Source: CAMAPP01 sp046153685 (GTDB taxonomy: Bacteria > Pseudomonadota > Alphaproteobacteria > CADEGL01). Taken from it: a stretch of 64,000 nucleotides of DNA. The position numbers were made by a program, and so were the translations under genes. Shown one piece after another: positions 9,228 to 17,312 of the stretch. Every line of letters begins with the position of its first letter. The stretch's first letter is position 1. The notes below the pieces were generated by a model. That model saw only the letters and a list, made by a program, of their open reading frames with translations. It was not told the origin of the DNA and ran no database searches. Where the stretch lies: assembly GCA_046153685.1 (NCBI GenBank), contig JBJXGH010000016.1:22156-86155 (forward strand), in the 5' to 3' direction.

Positions 9228-10598
9228 ATGGCCGATTCGCTCAACAAGTCGGAAATCGGCCTGGACCCCCAAATCGTCCACGGGGTCCGGGACGCGCTCG
9301 CCGAAGGCGGCTTGGCGTGGGCGGCTGAACGCGTGCTGGCCTTGCCCTACGGCGATGCCGCCGTTCTCGTCGAATCGCTGACTGCGGAGGAGCGGGCGGC
9401 GCTCGTGCCCGCCCTCAAAGGCCGTCTCGATCCTCTCGTGCTGTCCGATCTCAACGACTCGGTACGCGAGGAACTGGTCGATCTTCTGGGCCCCCGGGGT
9501 ACCGCGCAAGCACTGACTGAACTCGACACCGACGACGCGGTCGAGATCGTCCGGACACTCGGTAAGGCCGTCCAATCCCAGGTGCTCGAGGCGGTTCCCG
9601 CGTTGGAGCGTGGGGAAATCGAGCGCGGCCTTGCCTTTCCCGAGAATTCCGCCGGCCGCTTGATGCAGCGCGCCTTCGTCGCGGCGCCCGCGAGCTGGAG
9701 CGTCGGTCAGTTAATCGACTATTTGCGCGAGGCCGAAGACCTGCCGGACGATTTCTACGATCTGTTCATCGTCGATGCCGAGTTCCGGCCGATCGCGGCG
9801 GTGCCGCTCAGTCGTATTCTGCGCAGCAAGCGCCCGGTCCTGGTCGGTGCCATCGTCGAGCCCGAAGGCGAATTTTCGACCGTGCCCGTGACCATGGACC
9901 AGGAGGATGTCGCCTATCTGTTCCGTCGGCGCGATCTGGTCTCGGCGCCGGTGGTGGACGAGCAAGGCCGCATGGTCGGCGTCGTCACCGTTGACGATGT
10001 GGTCGAAGTCATCGAAGAGGAGCGCGAGGAAGACTTGATGCGCCTCGGCGGCATGGCGCAGACCGATATCCGTCGCGGCGTGCTTGGCACCACGCGCGGG
10101 CGCTTTGCCTGGCTGTTCGTCAATCTTTTGACGGCGATCCTCGCATCCCTGGTCATCGGCCTGTTCGAGGCCCAGATCGAGCACCTGGTGGCGCTGGCGG
10201 TGCTGATGCCGATTGCCGCCTCGATGGGCGGGAATGCCGGTTCGCAGACCTTGACCGTCGTCGTGCGCGGCCTGGCGACGCACGAGATCTCGGCGGTGAA
10301 CGCGACGCGCATAGTGACCAAGGAAGTTCTAGTCGGCAGTCTCAACGGCGTGTTGTTCGCGGCTCTCGGCGGCTTGGTCGCCGGGCTGTGGTTCGGCGTC
10401 TGGCAGATCGGTCTGGTACTCGGCGCGGCGCTCGTGGTCAACATGATCGCGGCTGGTTTAGCCGGGGCGCTGATCCCGCTCGCCATGCATTTCCGCAAGA
10501 TCGATCCGGCGATTTCCTCCGTGGTGTTCTTGACCACCGTCACCGATGTCGTGGGCTTCTTTGCCTTCCTCGGCCTCGCGTCCTGGGTGTTGCTCTAG
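9228..10598 (+). CDS. mgtE: Magnesium transporter MgtE
   Basis: A 456-residue MgtE. It has an N-terminal helical superfamily domain, a CBS pair (about 135-255, including VPVTMDQEDVAYLFRR and GRMVGVVTVDDVVEVI) and a five-helix membrane domain with the pore-region motif MPIAASMGGNAGSQT. It is a dimeric Mg2+ channel gated by Mg2+ binding to the cytosolic domains. The ATG at 9228 is chosen since the extra 30 residues of a longer start are Arg-rich and non-homologous. The gene appears monocistronic. Confidence 0.93.
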   Translation: MADSLNKSEIGLDPQIVHGVRDALAEGGLAWAAERVLALPYGDAAVLVESLTAEERAALVPALKGRLDPLVLSDLNDSVREELVDLLGPRGTAQALTELDTDDAVEIVRTLGKAVQSQVLEAVPALERGEIERGLAFPENSAGRLMQRAFVAAPASWSVGQLIDYLREAEDLPDDFYDLFIVDAEFRPIAAVPLSRILRSKRPVLVGAIVEPEGEFSTVPVTMDQEDVAYLFRRRDLVSAPVVDEQGRMVGVVTVDDVVEVIEEEREEDLMRLGGMAQTDIRRGVLGTTRGRFAWLFVNLLTAILASLVIGLFEAQIEHLVALAVLMPIAASMGGNAGSQTLTVVVRGLATHEISAVNATRIVTKEVLVGSLNGVLFAALGGLVAGLWFGVWQIGLVLGAALVVNMIAAGLAGALIPLAMHFRKIDPAISSVVFLTTVTDVVGFFAFLGLASWVLL

Positions 10599-10770
10599 AT
10601 CGGCCCAGCCTGGAGATCGGCCCGATCCGGAAGTTGGCACGGCCTGGAGATCTACCCAGCCAGGCGATTCGACGTGGCTCGCCGGGGACCTCCATGCTTG
10701 GTTTGGCCTTGCTTGATTTGGCCCTTCTTAGCTTTTTGGATCGTTCTCGGTGATGCTGATTATTCTAATA

Positions 10771-10786
10771 TTGACGTTAACGTAAA
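10771..10786. promoter_or_regulatory. LiuR-type operator upstream of liuR
   Basis: TTGACGTTAACGTAAA, a 16-bp palindrome with one mismatch, is the pattern described for the MerR-family regulator LiuR of branched-chain amino acid catabolism. Its left half (TTGACG) could double as a -35 element, with TATTGA 17 bases on. It lies 20 bases before the regulator's ATG, which suggests autoregulation. Confidence 0.8.
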
Positions 10787-10805
10787 GGCAATATATTGAT
10801 TTGAC

Positions 10806-11186
10806 ATGAGCGGTGGTCGATTTACGATTTCGGAGCTGGCGAGGGAATTCGTCCTGACTCCCCGCGCGATCCGTCATTACGAGGAACTGGGCCTGTTGCA
10901 CCCGGGAAAGCGGGGTACGGTGCGCCTGTTTAGCGAGTCCGACAGGAAGCGCCTGCGCCTGGTGCTCCGGGGTAAGCGTCTCGGATTCTCGCTCGAACAG
11001 ATCAAGGAGATGCTCGACCTGCACTATGCCCAGTCCGGCGAGATTGCCGCGCCAGAGGCCTTGCTCAGCCGCATCGAGGGCCACCGCGTGGCCTTGCGGC
11101 GCTTGCGCGAGGACGTGGGCATGGCCCTGTCTTGGCTCGAGATGCTCGAGGAGCGTTGCCGGGGTGACATCAAGAAGAGCGCATGA
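10806..11186 (+). CDS. liuR: MerR-family regulator of leucine/isovalerate catabolism (LiuR-like)
   Basis: A 126-residue MerR protein. The winged helix (FTISELAREFVLTPRAIRHYEELGLL) occupies residues 6-75, followed by a dimerisation coiled coil (about 80-115). No metal-binding Cys cluster is present, unlike metal-sensing MerR proteins. Gene order is the strongest clue: it precedes a thioesterase and isovaleryl-CoA dehydrogenase, and matching palindromes flank it. LiuR proteins are known to control branched-chain amino acid degradation in proteobacteria. The effector is unknown here. Confidence 0.85.
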   Translation: MSGGRFTISELAREFVLTPRAIRHYEELGLLHPGKRGTVRLFSESDRKRLRLVLRGKRLGFSLEQIKEMLDLHYAQSGEIAAPEALLSRIEGHRVALRRLREDVGMALSWLEMLEERCRGDIKKSA

Positions 11187-11205
11187 GAAGCGTGATTTTT
11201 CTCTA

Positions 11206-11221
11206 TTTACGTTAACGTAAA
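11206..11221. promoter_or_regulatory. Perfect LiuR-type operator before the thioesterase
   Basis: TTTACGTTAACGTAAA is an exact 16-bp palindrome ending 12 bases before the thioesterase ATG. Its last bases merge into the ribosome site (AAAGGGAAG). Bound regulator would therefore sit over the leader or block elongation rather than cover a conventional -35. Confidence 0.85.
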
Positions 11222-11233
11222 GGGAAGTGCCTT

Positions 11234-11707
11234 ATGGTATCTACAGTGAATTTCCAACCCCGCGACCCCAATTTCGGTGCGCGCTGCCGCGATTCCTTTT
11301 CCCGGCAACCCTTCATGACCCATCTGGGTGCCAGGCTTATGGATCTGCGGCCGGGCTTCGCGGAAATCCACCTGCCCTTCGCGCCCTTCGTGCGCCAGCA
11401 GCATGGCTATGTCCATGGCGGCGCCATTGCCTCGGTACTCGACAGCGCAGCCGGCTATGCGGCGTTCAGCCTGATGCCCGCCGAAGCGACAGTGCTGACG
11501 GTCGAATACAAGCTCAACTTCGTGAATCCGGGCGAGGGCGAGGCGGTGATCGCGCGCGGCCAGGTGGTGAAGTCCGGGCGCACGCTAAGCGTGGTGCAAG
11601 CCGATGCCTATGCGCGAACGGCCGGCAAGGAAGTGCTGATCGCCACATCGATTCAAACCTTGATGGCCCTGCTCGGGCGGCCCGACACGACATCGCCGAA
11701 GACCTGA
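11234..11707 (+). CDS. PaaI-family hotdog thioesterase
   Basis: A 157-residue single hotdog domain, with the HGYVHGGAIASVLDSAAGYAA helix typical of PaaI/YbgC-like acyl-CoA thioesterases (residues about 57-78) and the VEYKLNFVNPGEGE strand pair. It likely hydrolyses an acyl-CoA intermediate and may relieve CoA trapping in the leucine pathway. It is the first gene after the perfect LiuR operator. Confidence 0.85.
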   Translation: MVSTVNFQPRDPNFGARCRDSFSRQPFMTHLGARLMDLRPGFAEIHLPFAPFVRQQHGYVHGGAIASVLDSAAGYAAFSLMPAEATVLTVEYKLNFVNPGEGEAVIARGQVVKSGRTLSVVQADAYARTAGKEVLIATSIQTLMALLGRPDTTSPKT

Positions 11708-11802
11708 ACGTCAGGCGTCGGTTGAACGGGACGGCGCGCGGTCGGGACGGCGCACGGGCGAATTGGGGCGTTCGGCGCTAGAATGCGGCGGAGGAGGCGG
11801 AG

Positions 11803-12975
11803 ATGATTGCCAATAGATTGCCGGCCTTCGATTTCGGCTTGGGCGAGCAGGCCGATATGATTCGCGAGACGGTCGCGGATTTTTCCGCGGCCGAGATCGC
11901 GCCGCGCGCCGACGCGATCGACCGGACGAACGAATTTCCGCGCGACCTTTGGCCGCGCCTCGGCGCGTTGGGCCTCTTGGGTCTCACGGCGGAGGAGGAA
12001 TATGGCGGCTCGCGCCTCGGCTATCTCGAACACTGCGTGGCCATGGAGGAAATCAGCCGAGCCTCCGCCGCGGTCGGCCTGTCCTATGGCGCGCATTCCA
12101 ACCTTTGCGTGAACCAACTCACGCGCAACGGCTCGGCCGAGCAGAAGCGGCGTTTTCTGCCCAAATTGATTTCCGGCGAGCATGTGGGCGCGCTGGCGAT
12201 GAGCGAGCCGGGTGCCGGTTCCGACGTCGTCGGCATGAAGACGCGCGCCGAGAAGCGTGGCGACCGCTTCGTGCTCAATGGCAGCAAGATGTGGATCACC
12301 AACGGCCCCGACGCCGAAACGCTGATCGTCTATGCCAAGACCGATCCCCAGGAAGGCGCGCGCGGCATCACCGCCTTCCTCGTCGAAAAGGGCATGAAGG
12401 GCTTTCGCACCGCGCCGAAGCTCGACAAGCTCGGTATGCGCGGCTCGAACACCTGCGAGCTCGTCTTCGAGGATTGCGAAATCGCGGCGGAAAACGTCCT
12501 GGGCAAGGTGGGCGAGGGCGTGCGCATCCTCATGAGCGGCCTCGATTACGAGCGCGTCGTGCTCGCGGCCGGTCCGCTCGGCATCATGCAGTCGGCGATG
12601 GACATCGTCGTGCCGTACATGCACGAGCGAAGGCAATTCGGCCAGGCCATCGGCGCCTTCCAGCTCATGCAAGGCAAGCTTGCCGATATGTACACCACCA
12701 TGAACGCGGCGAAGTCCTATGTGTACGCCGTGGCGCGCGCTTGCGATGGCGGGCGCACCACGCGGAAGGATGCCGCCGGCGCCATTCTATATGCCGCCGA
12801 ACGCGCGACGTGGATGGCGCTCGAAGCCATCCAATGCCTGGGCGGCATGGGCTACGTGAACGACAGCCCCACGGGGCGCTTGCTGCGCGACGCCAAGCTG
12901 TACGAGATCGGCGCCGGGACCAGCGAAATCCGCCGCTGGCTGATCGGCCGCGAGTTGTTCGAGGCAACCGCCTAG
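11803..12975 (+). CDS. liuA: Isovaleryl-CoA dehydrogenase
   Basis: A 390-residue FAD acyl-CoA dehydrogenase. The catalytic base is Glu250 in GLDYERVVL, the position diagnostic of isovaleryl-CoA dehydrogenases; the other usual site (YEG in most members) reads YEIGAGTSEI here, without a Glu after the Gly pair. AMSEPGAGSD and MWITNGPDA are the FAD and substrate motifs. It oxidises isovaleryl-CoA to 3-methylcrotonyl-CoA, the first committed step of leucine breakdown after the keto acid dehydrogenase, passing electrons to ETF. Confidence 0.94.
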   Translation: MIANRLPAFDFGLGEQADMIRETVADFSAAEIAPRADAIDRTNEFPRDLWPRLGALGLLGLTAEEEYGGSRLGYLEHCVAMEEISRASAAVGLSYGAHSNLCVNQLTRNGSAEQKRRFLPKLISGEHVGALAMSEPGAGSDVVGMKTRAEKRGDRFVLNGSKMWITNGPDAETLIVYAKTDPQEGARGITAFLVEKGMKGFRTAPKLDKLGMRGSNTCELVFEDCEIAAENVLGKVGEGVRILMSGLDYERVVLAAGPLGIMQSAMDIVVPYMHERRQFGQAIGAFQLMQGKLADMYTTMNAAKSYVYAVARACDGGRTTRKDAAGAILYAAERATWMALEAIQCLGGMGYVNDSPTGRLLRDAKLYEIGAGTSEIRRWLIGRELFEATA

Positions 12976-13013
12976 ACATTTCAAGACCAAACCATCCCGA
13001 GAGGAGAGCCGCC

Positions 13014-13505
13014 ATGGCGCGAAGACTTGTCTCATCCGGATCGAAATTCGAGAACATCCTCGGCTATAGCCGCGCGGTCGTGGACGGGGAATGGGTGTTC
13101 CTGTCGGGCACGACGGGCTTCGACTACAAGGCGCACGCGATCCATCCGGGCGTGATCGAGCAAACCGAAAAGATGCTCGACAACATGGCATGGGGTTTGA
13201 AGCAAGCGGGCGCGCGGTTCGAGGACGTGGTGCGCCTGCGCCTCTATCTGACCCATTGGCAGGATTTCGAGCGCGTGGCACCCGTCATCGGCAAGCGCTT
13301 CCGCCACATTCGCCCCGCCCAGACCATGATCACCGCGTGCTTCGCCGATCCGCGCATCCTGATCGAGATGGAGGCAACGGCGCTTTTGCGTGGCGCGGCC
13401 AAGCCGGCGAAGGCGGGCAAGCCGGCCGAGCGCAAGACGGCCAAGATCGCCAAGGCCAAGATTCCCAAATCCAAGGGGCGCGCAAAATCGAGGCGCGGGC
13501 GCTAG
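13014..13505 (+). CDS. RidA/YjgF-family protein with Lys-rich tail
   Basis: A 163-residue protein. Residues 1-128 are a RidA-type trimeric fold (YSRAVVDGEWVFLSGTTGFD, QTEKMLDNMAWGLKQAGARFEDVVRLRLYLT, ending in RILIEMEATALL). A tail of about 35 residues is rich in Lys, Ala and Arg, which RidA proteins normally lack. RidA enzymes hydrolyse reactive imines and enamines. It follows liuA by 38 bases with a good ribosome site (GAGGAGAG). The tail could bind nucleic acid or a negatively charged partner. Confidence 0.85.
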   Translation: MARRLVSSGSKFENILGYSRAVVDGEWVFLSGTTGFDYKAHAIHPGVIEQTEKMLDNMAWGLKQAGARFEDVVRLRLYLTHWQDFERVAPVIGKRFRHIRPAQTMITACFADPRILIEMEATALLRGAAKPAKAGKPAERKTAKIAKAKIPKSKGRAKSRRGR

Positions 13506-13540
13506 GATCGCGGCTGCAACCATCCTGGGGAGGATCGAAC

Positions 13541-14137
13541 ATGGCGATGCATCACACCATTCCCGCGCGCAAAGGCCTGGCCCTTCGCGTGCGCAAGGGC
13601 CAGCACTACAAGGTGATCAACACCCACGGCTATCAGATCGTGGATCACTGGGCCTTCAATGCCGAGGACTACCGGGAATGCATGTCGATGGAGCATTGCC
13701 ATGTCGCCATCGACAAGCTCATGCCGGTCGTGGGCGACACGATGGTCACCAACAAGCGCCGACCCATCATCACCCTTACGGCCGACACCTCGCCCGGAAT
13801 CCATGACACCATGGTCGCGGCCTGCGATATTTACCGCTATCAACAGCTGGGCGCCGTCGGTTATCACGACAACTGCACGGACAATCTCGCAAACGCGCTC
13901 AAGGCCATCGGTGTCTCGATCCAACCGCACGAAACGCCGGCGCCGTTCAATATCTTCCAGAACACCCAATACCACCCCGGCAAGGGCATCGCGTACCTGC
14001 CCACCGTCAGCAAGAAGGGCGACTACGTCACTCTGCGTGCCGAGATGGACGCCATCGTGGCGTTCTCCTGCTGCCCGCAGGACATGATCCCGGTGAACAG
14101 CGGCAAACCGACCAGCGCCGAGGTCGAACTCGAATAG
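13541..14137 (+). CDS. DUF1989 (urea carboxylase-associated-like) protein, first copy
   Basis: A 198-residue protein of the DUF1989 / urea carboxylase-associated family, with INTHGYQIVDHWAFN, GIHDTMVAACDIYRYQQLG, YHDNCTDN and SCCPQDMIPVNSG. Adjacent DUF1989 pairs (CgdA/CgdB) form a carboxyguanidine deiminase in guanidine carboxylase pathways. No urea or guanidine carboxylase is nearby, so the substrate is open. It is paired with a same-length paralogue 47 bases downstream, pointing to a heteromeric enzyme. Confidence 0.85.
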   Translation: MAMHHTIPARKGLALRVRKGQHYKVINTHGYQIVDHWAFNAEDYRECMSMEHCHVAIDKLMPVVGDTMVTNKRRPIITLTADTSPGIHDTMVAACDIYRYQQLGAVGYHDNCTDNLANALKAIGVSIQPHETPAPFNIFQNTQYHPGKGIAYLPTVSKKGDYVTLRAEMDAIVAFSCCPQDMIPVNSGKPTSAEVELE

Positions 14138-14184
14138 GCGGCGGATCGGCATACGGCAAACAACGACAAATCGGAGAACTATAC

Positions 14185-14781
14185 ATGGCCAAGCGTGAAC
14201 TCGTGACCATCCCCGCGCGCCAGGGCAAAGCGGCCTTCGTCAAGAAGGGGCAGCGCATCAAGGTCATCAACACCCACGGCACGCAGGTCGTGGACACCTG
14301 GGCGTTCAATGCGGGGGATTTGCGCGAATTCATGTCGATGGAACATCTCCGCGTCTCGCTCGGCCGCTACCGCGCGAAAAAAGGCGACGCGCTCATCACC
14401 AACCGGCGGCGGCCGATCCTAAGATGGCTCGAGGATAATTCGCCCGGCGTGCACGACACACTCATGGCGGCGTGCGATCGCTATCGCTACGAGTTGCTCG
14501 GCTGCAAGAGCTACCACCGCAATTGCAACGACAATATGTGGGAAGCGATGGTCGAGGCGGGTTGTCACCCCTCGGAAACACCCGCGCCGCTCAATCTCTG
14601 GCAGAACACGCCCATCGAGGCGGACGGCAAGATCGGCCAATATCCGGCTGTCTCCAAACGCGGCGACCATGTGCTGTTCCGCGCCGAGATGGACTTGGTG
14701 ATCTGTTTCTCGGCCTGCCCGCAGGACATCCTGCCGATCAATTCGAACAATCCGAAATCGGCGCAATTCACGATCATCTGA
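14185..14781 (+). CDS. DUF1989 (urea carboxylase-associated-like) protein, second copy
   Basis: A 198-residue paralogue of the preceding gene sharing INTHGTQVVDTWAFN, GVHDTLMAACDRYRYELLG, YHRNCNDN and SACPQDILPIN. Equal length, clear divergence in the centre and adjacency suggest two subunits of one enzyme rather than a recent duplication. A ribosome site (GGAG) precedes the ATG. The conserved Cys, His and Asp residues would be candidates for the active site. Confidence 0.85.
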   Translation: MAKRELVTIPARQGKAAFVKKGQRIKVINTHGTQVVDTWAFNAGDLREFMSMEHLRVSLGRYRAKKGDALITNRRRPILRWLEDNSPGVHDTLMAACDRYRYELLGCKSYHRNCNDNMWEAMVEAGCHPSETPAPLNLWQNTPIEADGKIGQYPAVSKRGDHVLFRAEMDLVICFSACPQDILPINSNNPKSAQFTII

Positions 14782-14839
14782 GCGCGCTGCCCGGTCGCCG
14801 ACATAAACCCGGTCGCCGCAAGCAAGAAGGAGGTCTCCC

Positions 14840-15520
14840 ATGCCGACCGTGCTTATCACCGGCGCCAGTCGCGGTATCGGCGTAGAACTCGCGCGCCAAT
14901 ACGCCGCCGAAGGCTGGCGGGTGCTGGCGACATGCCGCAAGCCAGGCGAGGCCTCGGCGCTCAAGACCATCAAGGACGTGACCGTGGCGGCGCTTGATGT
15001 CGCGGATCTGAAGTCCATCGACGCGGCAGCCGACGCTCTAGCGGGCGAGGCGATCGACGTTTTGTTCAATAACGCGGGGATTTACGGCCCGCGCGGCAAG
15101 GCATTCGGCGCGCTTGATTACGAGGCGTGGGCCGAGGTCTTGCGCGTCAACGCGCTCGGCCCCATTGCGGTCGCCGAGCGCTTCATGCCCCATCTCGAAA
15201 AAGGGGGCAAAAAAATCATCGTCGCGGTGACCAGTCAGATGGGATCCGTCGGCCGCAACGCAGCCGGCACTGAATACGTCTACCGGTCGAGCAAATCGGC
15301 TCTCAACATGGCCATGAAATGTATGGCCAACGAACTCGCGCCCAAGGGCGTGACCGCCGTCATGTTCCATCCCGGGCATGTAAAAACCGATATGGGCGGG
15401 GCCGCGGCCCCCACCACGGTCGAGGACAGCGCGTCGGGCATGCGCGCGGTCGTCGCGCGTTTGAAACCCGCCGATACCGGCAAGTTCTACAATTTCGACG
15501 GTGCGGAAATTCCGTGGTAG
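14840..15520 (+). CDS. Short-chain dehydrogenase/reductase (C-factor/sniffer type)
   Basis: A 226-residue SDR with the cofactor motif TGASRGIG at the N-terminus, NNAGIYG and a YRSSK catalytic Tyr/Lys pair. The overall shape resembles C-factor/sniffer-like SDRs, which reduce carbonyls with NADPH; the substrate here is unknown. A strong ribosome site (AAGGAGG) precedes the ATG. It follows the DUF1989 pair and may act on the same compound. Confidence 0.85.
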   Translation: MPTVLITGASRGIGVELARQYAAEGWRVLATCRKPGEASALKTIKDVTVAALDVADLKSIDAAADALAGEAIDVLFNNAGIYGPRGKAFGALDYEAWAEVLRVNALGPIAVAERFMPHLEKGGKKIIVAVTSQMGSVGRNAAGTEYVYRSSKSALNMAMKCMANELAPKGVTAVMFHPGHVKTDMGGAAAPTTVEDSASGMRAVVARLKPADTGKFYNFDGAEIPW

Positions 15521-15572
15521 CGCGCAACGGGAATCGGCCGGCGGCTTCGACCACGCTTATTCGATCGGCCCG

Positions 15573-16706
15573 ATGATCCTCACCGAACAGCAAATCATGA
15601 TTCGCGACGGCGCGCGCGCTTTCGCCGCGGAACGGCTCAGTCCGTTCGCCGCGGCGCGCGAACGCGCGGGCGTCTTTCCGCGCGCGGCCATGGGAGAGTT
15701 GGGCGCGCTCGGATTTCTCGGCATGCTGGTCGACGCGGAATGGGGCGGAGCGGGCGCGGACCATGTGTCCTACGCCCTTGCGGTCGAGGAAATCGCGGTC
15801 GGCGATGGCGGCTTGGCCGGCGCCATGAGCGTGCAGAATTCGGTGGTGTGCGGTCCCTTGGCCGCTTTCGGCACGGTGGAGCAAAAGACGCGCTTTCTCG
15901 CGCCGCTCGCGCGCGGCGAGATGTTGGGTGCATTTTGCCTGACCGAGCCGCATGCCGGATCGGACGCCGCCAATCTCCGCGCCCGTGCGCGCCGCGAGGG
16001 CAATGGCTATGTCATCGACGGCACCAAGCAATTCGTGACCATGGGGGCCTCGGCGGACGTGGCGATCGTATTCGCCGTCACGGACCCGGACGCGGGCAAG
16101 AAGGGCATCAGCGCCTTCCTTGTGCCCAAGGGCACGCCCGGATTCGACGTGCTGCGGATCGAGGACAAGCTTGGCCAACGCCATATCGAGGCGGCCCAGT
16201 TGCGCTTTGAGGGTGCGCGCGTGGATGGCGATTTGCGCCTCGGCACCGAGGGCGAGGGCTACAGAATAGCGCTCGCCAATCTCGAGGGCGGACGAATCGG
16301 CATCGCTTGCCAGGCGCTCGGCATCGCGCGCGCCGCGTTCGAGGCCGCGCGCGCCTATGCCGGAGAGCGCGAAAGCTTCGGACGCAGAATTGCCGAGCAC
16401 CAGGCGATCGCCTTCAAGCTCGCCGACATGGCGACCGAAATCGAGGCCGCACGCCAGCTTATCCACCACGCCGCTTCCCTGCGCGATGCCGGCCAGCCGT
16501 GCCTGAAGGAGGCGGCCATGGCCAAATTGTTCGCCAGCGAAATGGCCGAGCGCGTGTGTTCGGCCGCGATCCAGGTCCATGGCGGCTATGGCTATCTCGA
16601 GGACTACCCCGTGGCCCGCTATTATCGCGATGTGCGCGTTTGCCAAATTTACGAGGGCTCAAGCGAAATCCAGCGCCTCATCATCGCCCGGCAGATCTTG
16701 GAGTAG
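15573..16706 (+). CDS. Acyl-CoA dehydrogenase (short/branched-chain type)
   Basis: A 377-residue FAD acyl-CoA dehydrogenase. CLTEPHAGSDAANL and KQFVTMGASAD are the FAD/substrate motifs, and the catalytic Glu is in IYEGSSEIQR (about Glu361), as in short-chain and 2-methyl-branched-chain enzymes. This separates it from the liuA product, which uses an internal Glu. It may handle isobutyryl- or 2-methylbutyryl-CoA from valine and isoleucine. The ATG at 15573 fits the conserved MILTEQQ entry; an in-frame start at 15501 would overlap the SDR. Confidence 0.88.
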   Translation: MILTEQQIMIRDGARAFAAERLSPFAAARERAGVFPRAAMGELGALGFLGMLVDAEWGGAGADHVSYALAVEEIAVGDGGLAGAMSVQNSVVCGPLAAFGTVEQKTRFLAPLARGEMLGAFCLTEPHAGSDAANLRARARREGNGYVIDGTKQFVTMGASADVAIVFAVTDPDAGKKGISAFLVPKGTPGFDVLRIEDKLGQRHIEAAQLRFEGARVDGDLRLGTEGEGYRIALANLEGGRIGIACQALGIARAAFEAARAYAGERESFGRRIAEHQAIAFKLADMATEIEAARQLIHHAASLRDAGQPCLKEAAMAKLFASEMAERVCSAAIQVHGGYGYLEDYPVARYYRDVRVCQIYEGSSEIQRLIIARQILE

Positions 16707-16709
16707 GTC

Positions 16710-17312
16710 ATGGTCAGCCCTATCGAGTTCTATTTCGATTTCTCTTCGCCTTACGCCTATCTGGCGACGGCGGAAATCGATGCGCTGGCCTCCAGGCACA
16801 ATCGCACGGTGTCGTGGCGACCGATCCTGCTCGGTGTCGTGCTGCGCCAAACCGGCGGCAAGCCCTTGGTCGATATTCCGCTGAAGGGCGATTACATGCG
16901 CCGCGACGTGCCGCGCGCGGCGCGGCGGCTCAATCTGCCCTTCGTTTGGCCCAAGGTCTTTCCATATGCCGCAATCGCGGCTTCGCGCGCGTTCTATTGG
17001 CTTGGGGCGCGCGACGAAACCAAGGCGATGCTGTTTGCCCGAGCGGTATTCAAGGCGAGCTTTGCCGATGGTCGCGACATGACGGCGCCGGAGGAGGTGG
17101 CCGAGGTCGCAAGCCATTTGGGTGTGGACCGCGCGGCTCTTCTGGCGGCATTGCAAGATCAGGCGATCAAGGACCGCTTGAAGGCAGAGACCGAGGGCGC
17201 GCTTGCCAAGGGCGTGTTCGGCTCGCCCTATTTCTTCATCGATGGCGAAGGCTTTTGGGGCCACGACCGCTTGGCCGAAATCGATCACTGGCTGGCGACG
17301 GGAGGGTGGTAG
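16710..17312 (+). CDS. 2-hydroxychromene-2-carboxylate isomerase-like (DsbA-fold, kappa GST)
   Basis: A 200-residue DsbA-fold protein. The FDFSSPYAYLA motif places a Ser for glutathione binding near residue 12, and GVFGSPYFFIDGEGFWGHDRL is the cis-Pro loop of HCCA isomerases and kappa-class GSTs. It follows the acyl-CoA dehydrogenase by 3 bases and overlaps the next gene by one base, so it is in the same operon. True substrate unknown; a second homologue is at 44526-45125. Confidence 0.88.
   Translation: MVSPIEFYFDFSSPYAYLATAEIDALASRHNRTVSWRPILLGVVLRQTGGKPLVDIPLKGDYMRRDVPRAARRLNLPFVWPKVFPYAAIAASRAFYWLGARDETKAMLFARAVFKASFADGRDMTAPEEVAEVASHLGVDRAALLAALQDQAIKDRLKAETEGALAKGVFGSPYFFIDGEGFWGHDRLAEIDHWLATGGW

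Noticed and set aside
10608..10652. Repeated GCCTGGAGATC downstream of mgtE
   Set aside because: Two 11-base copies 34 bases apart with no symmetry or promoter context; no more than weak similarity.
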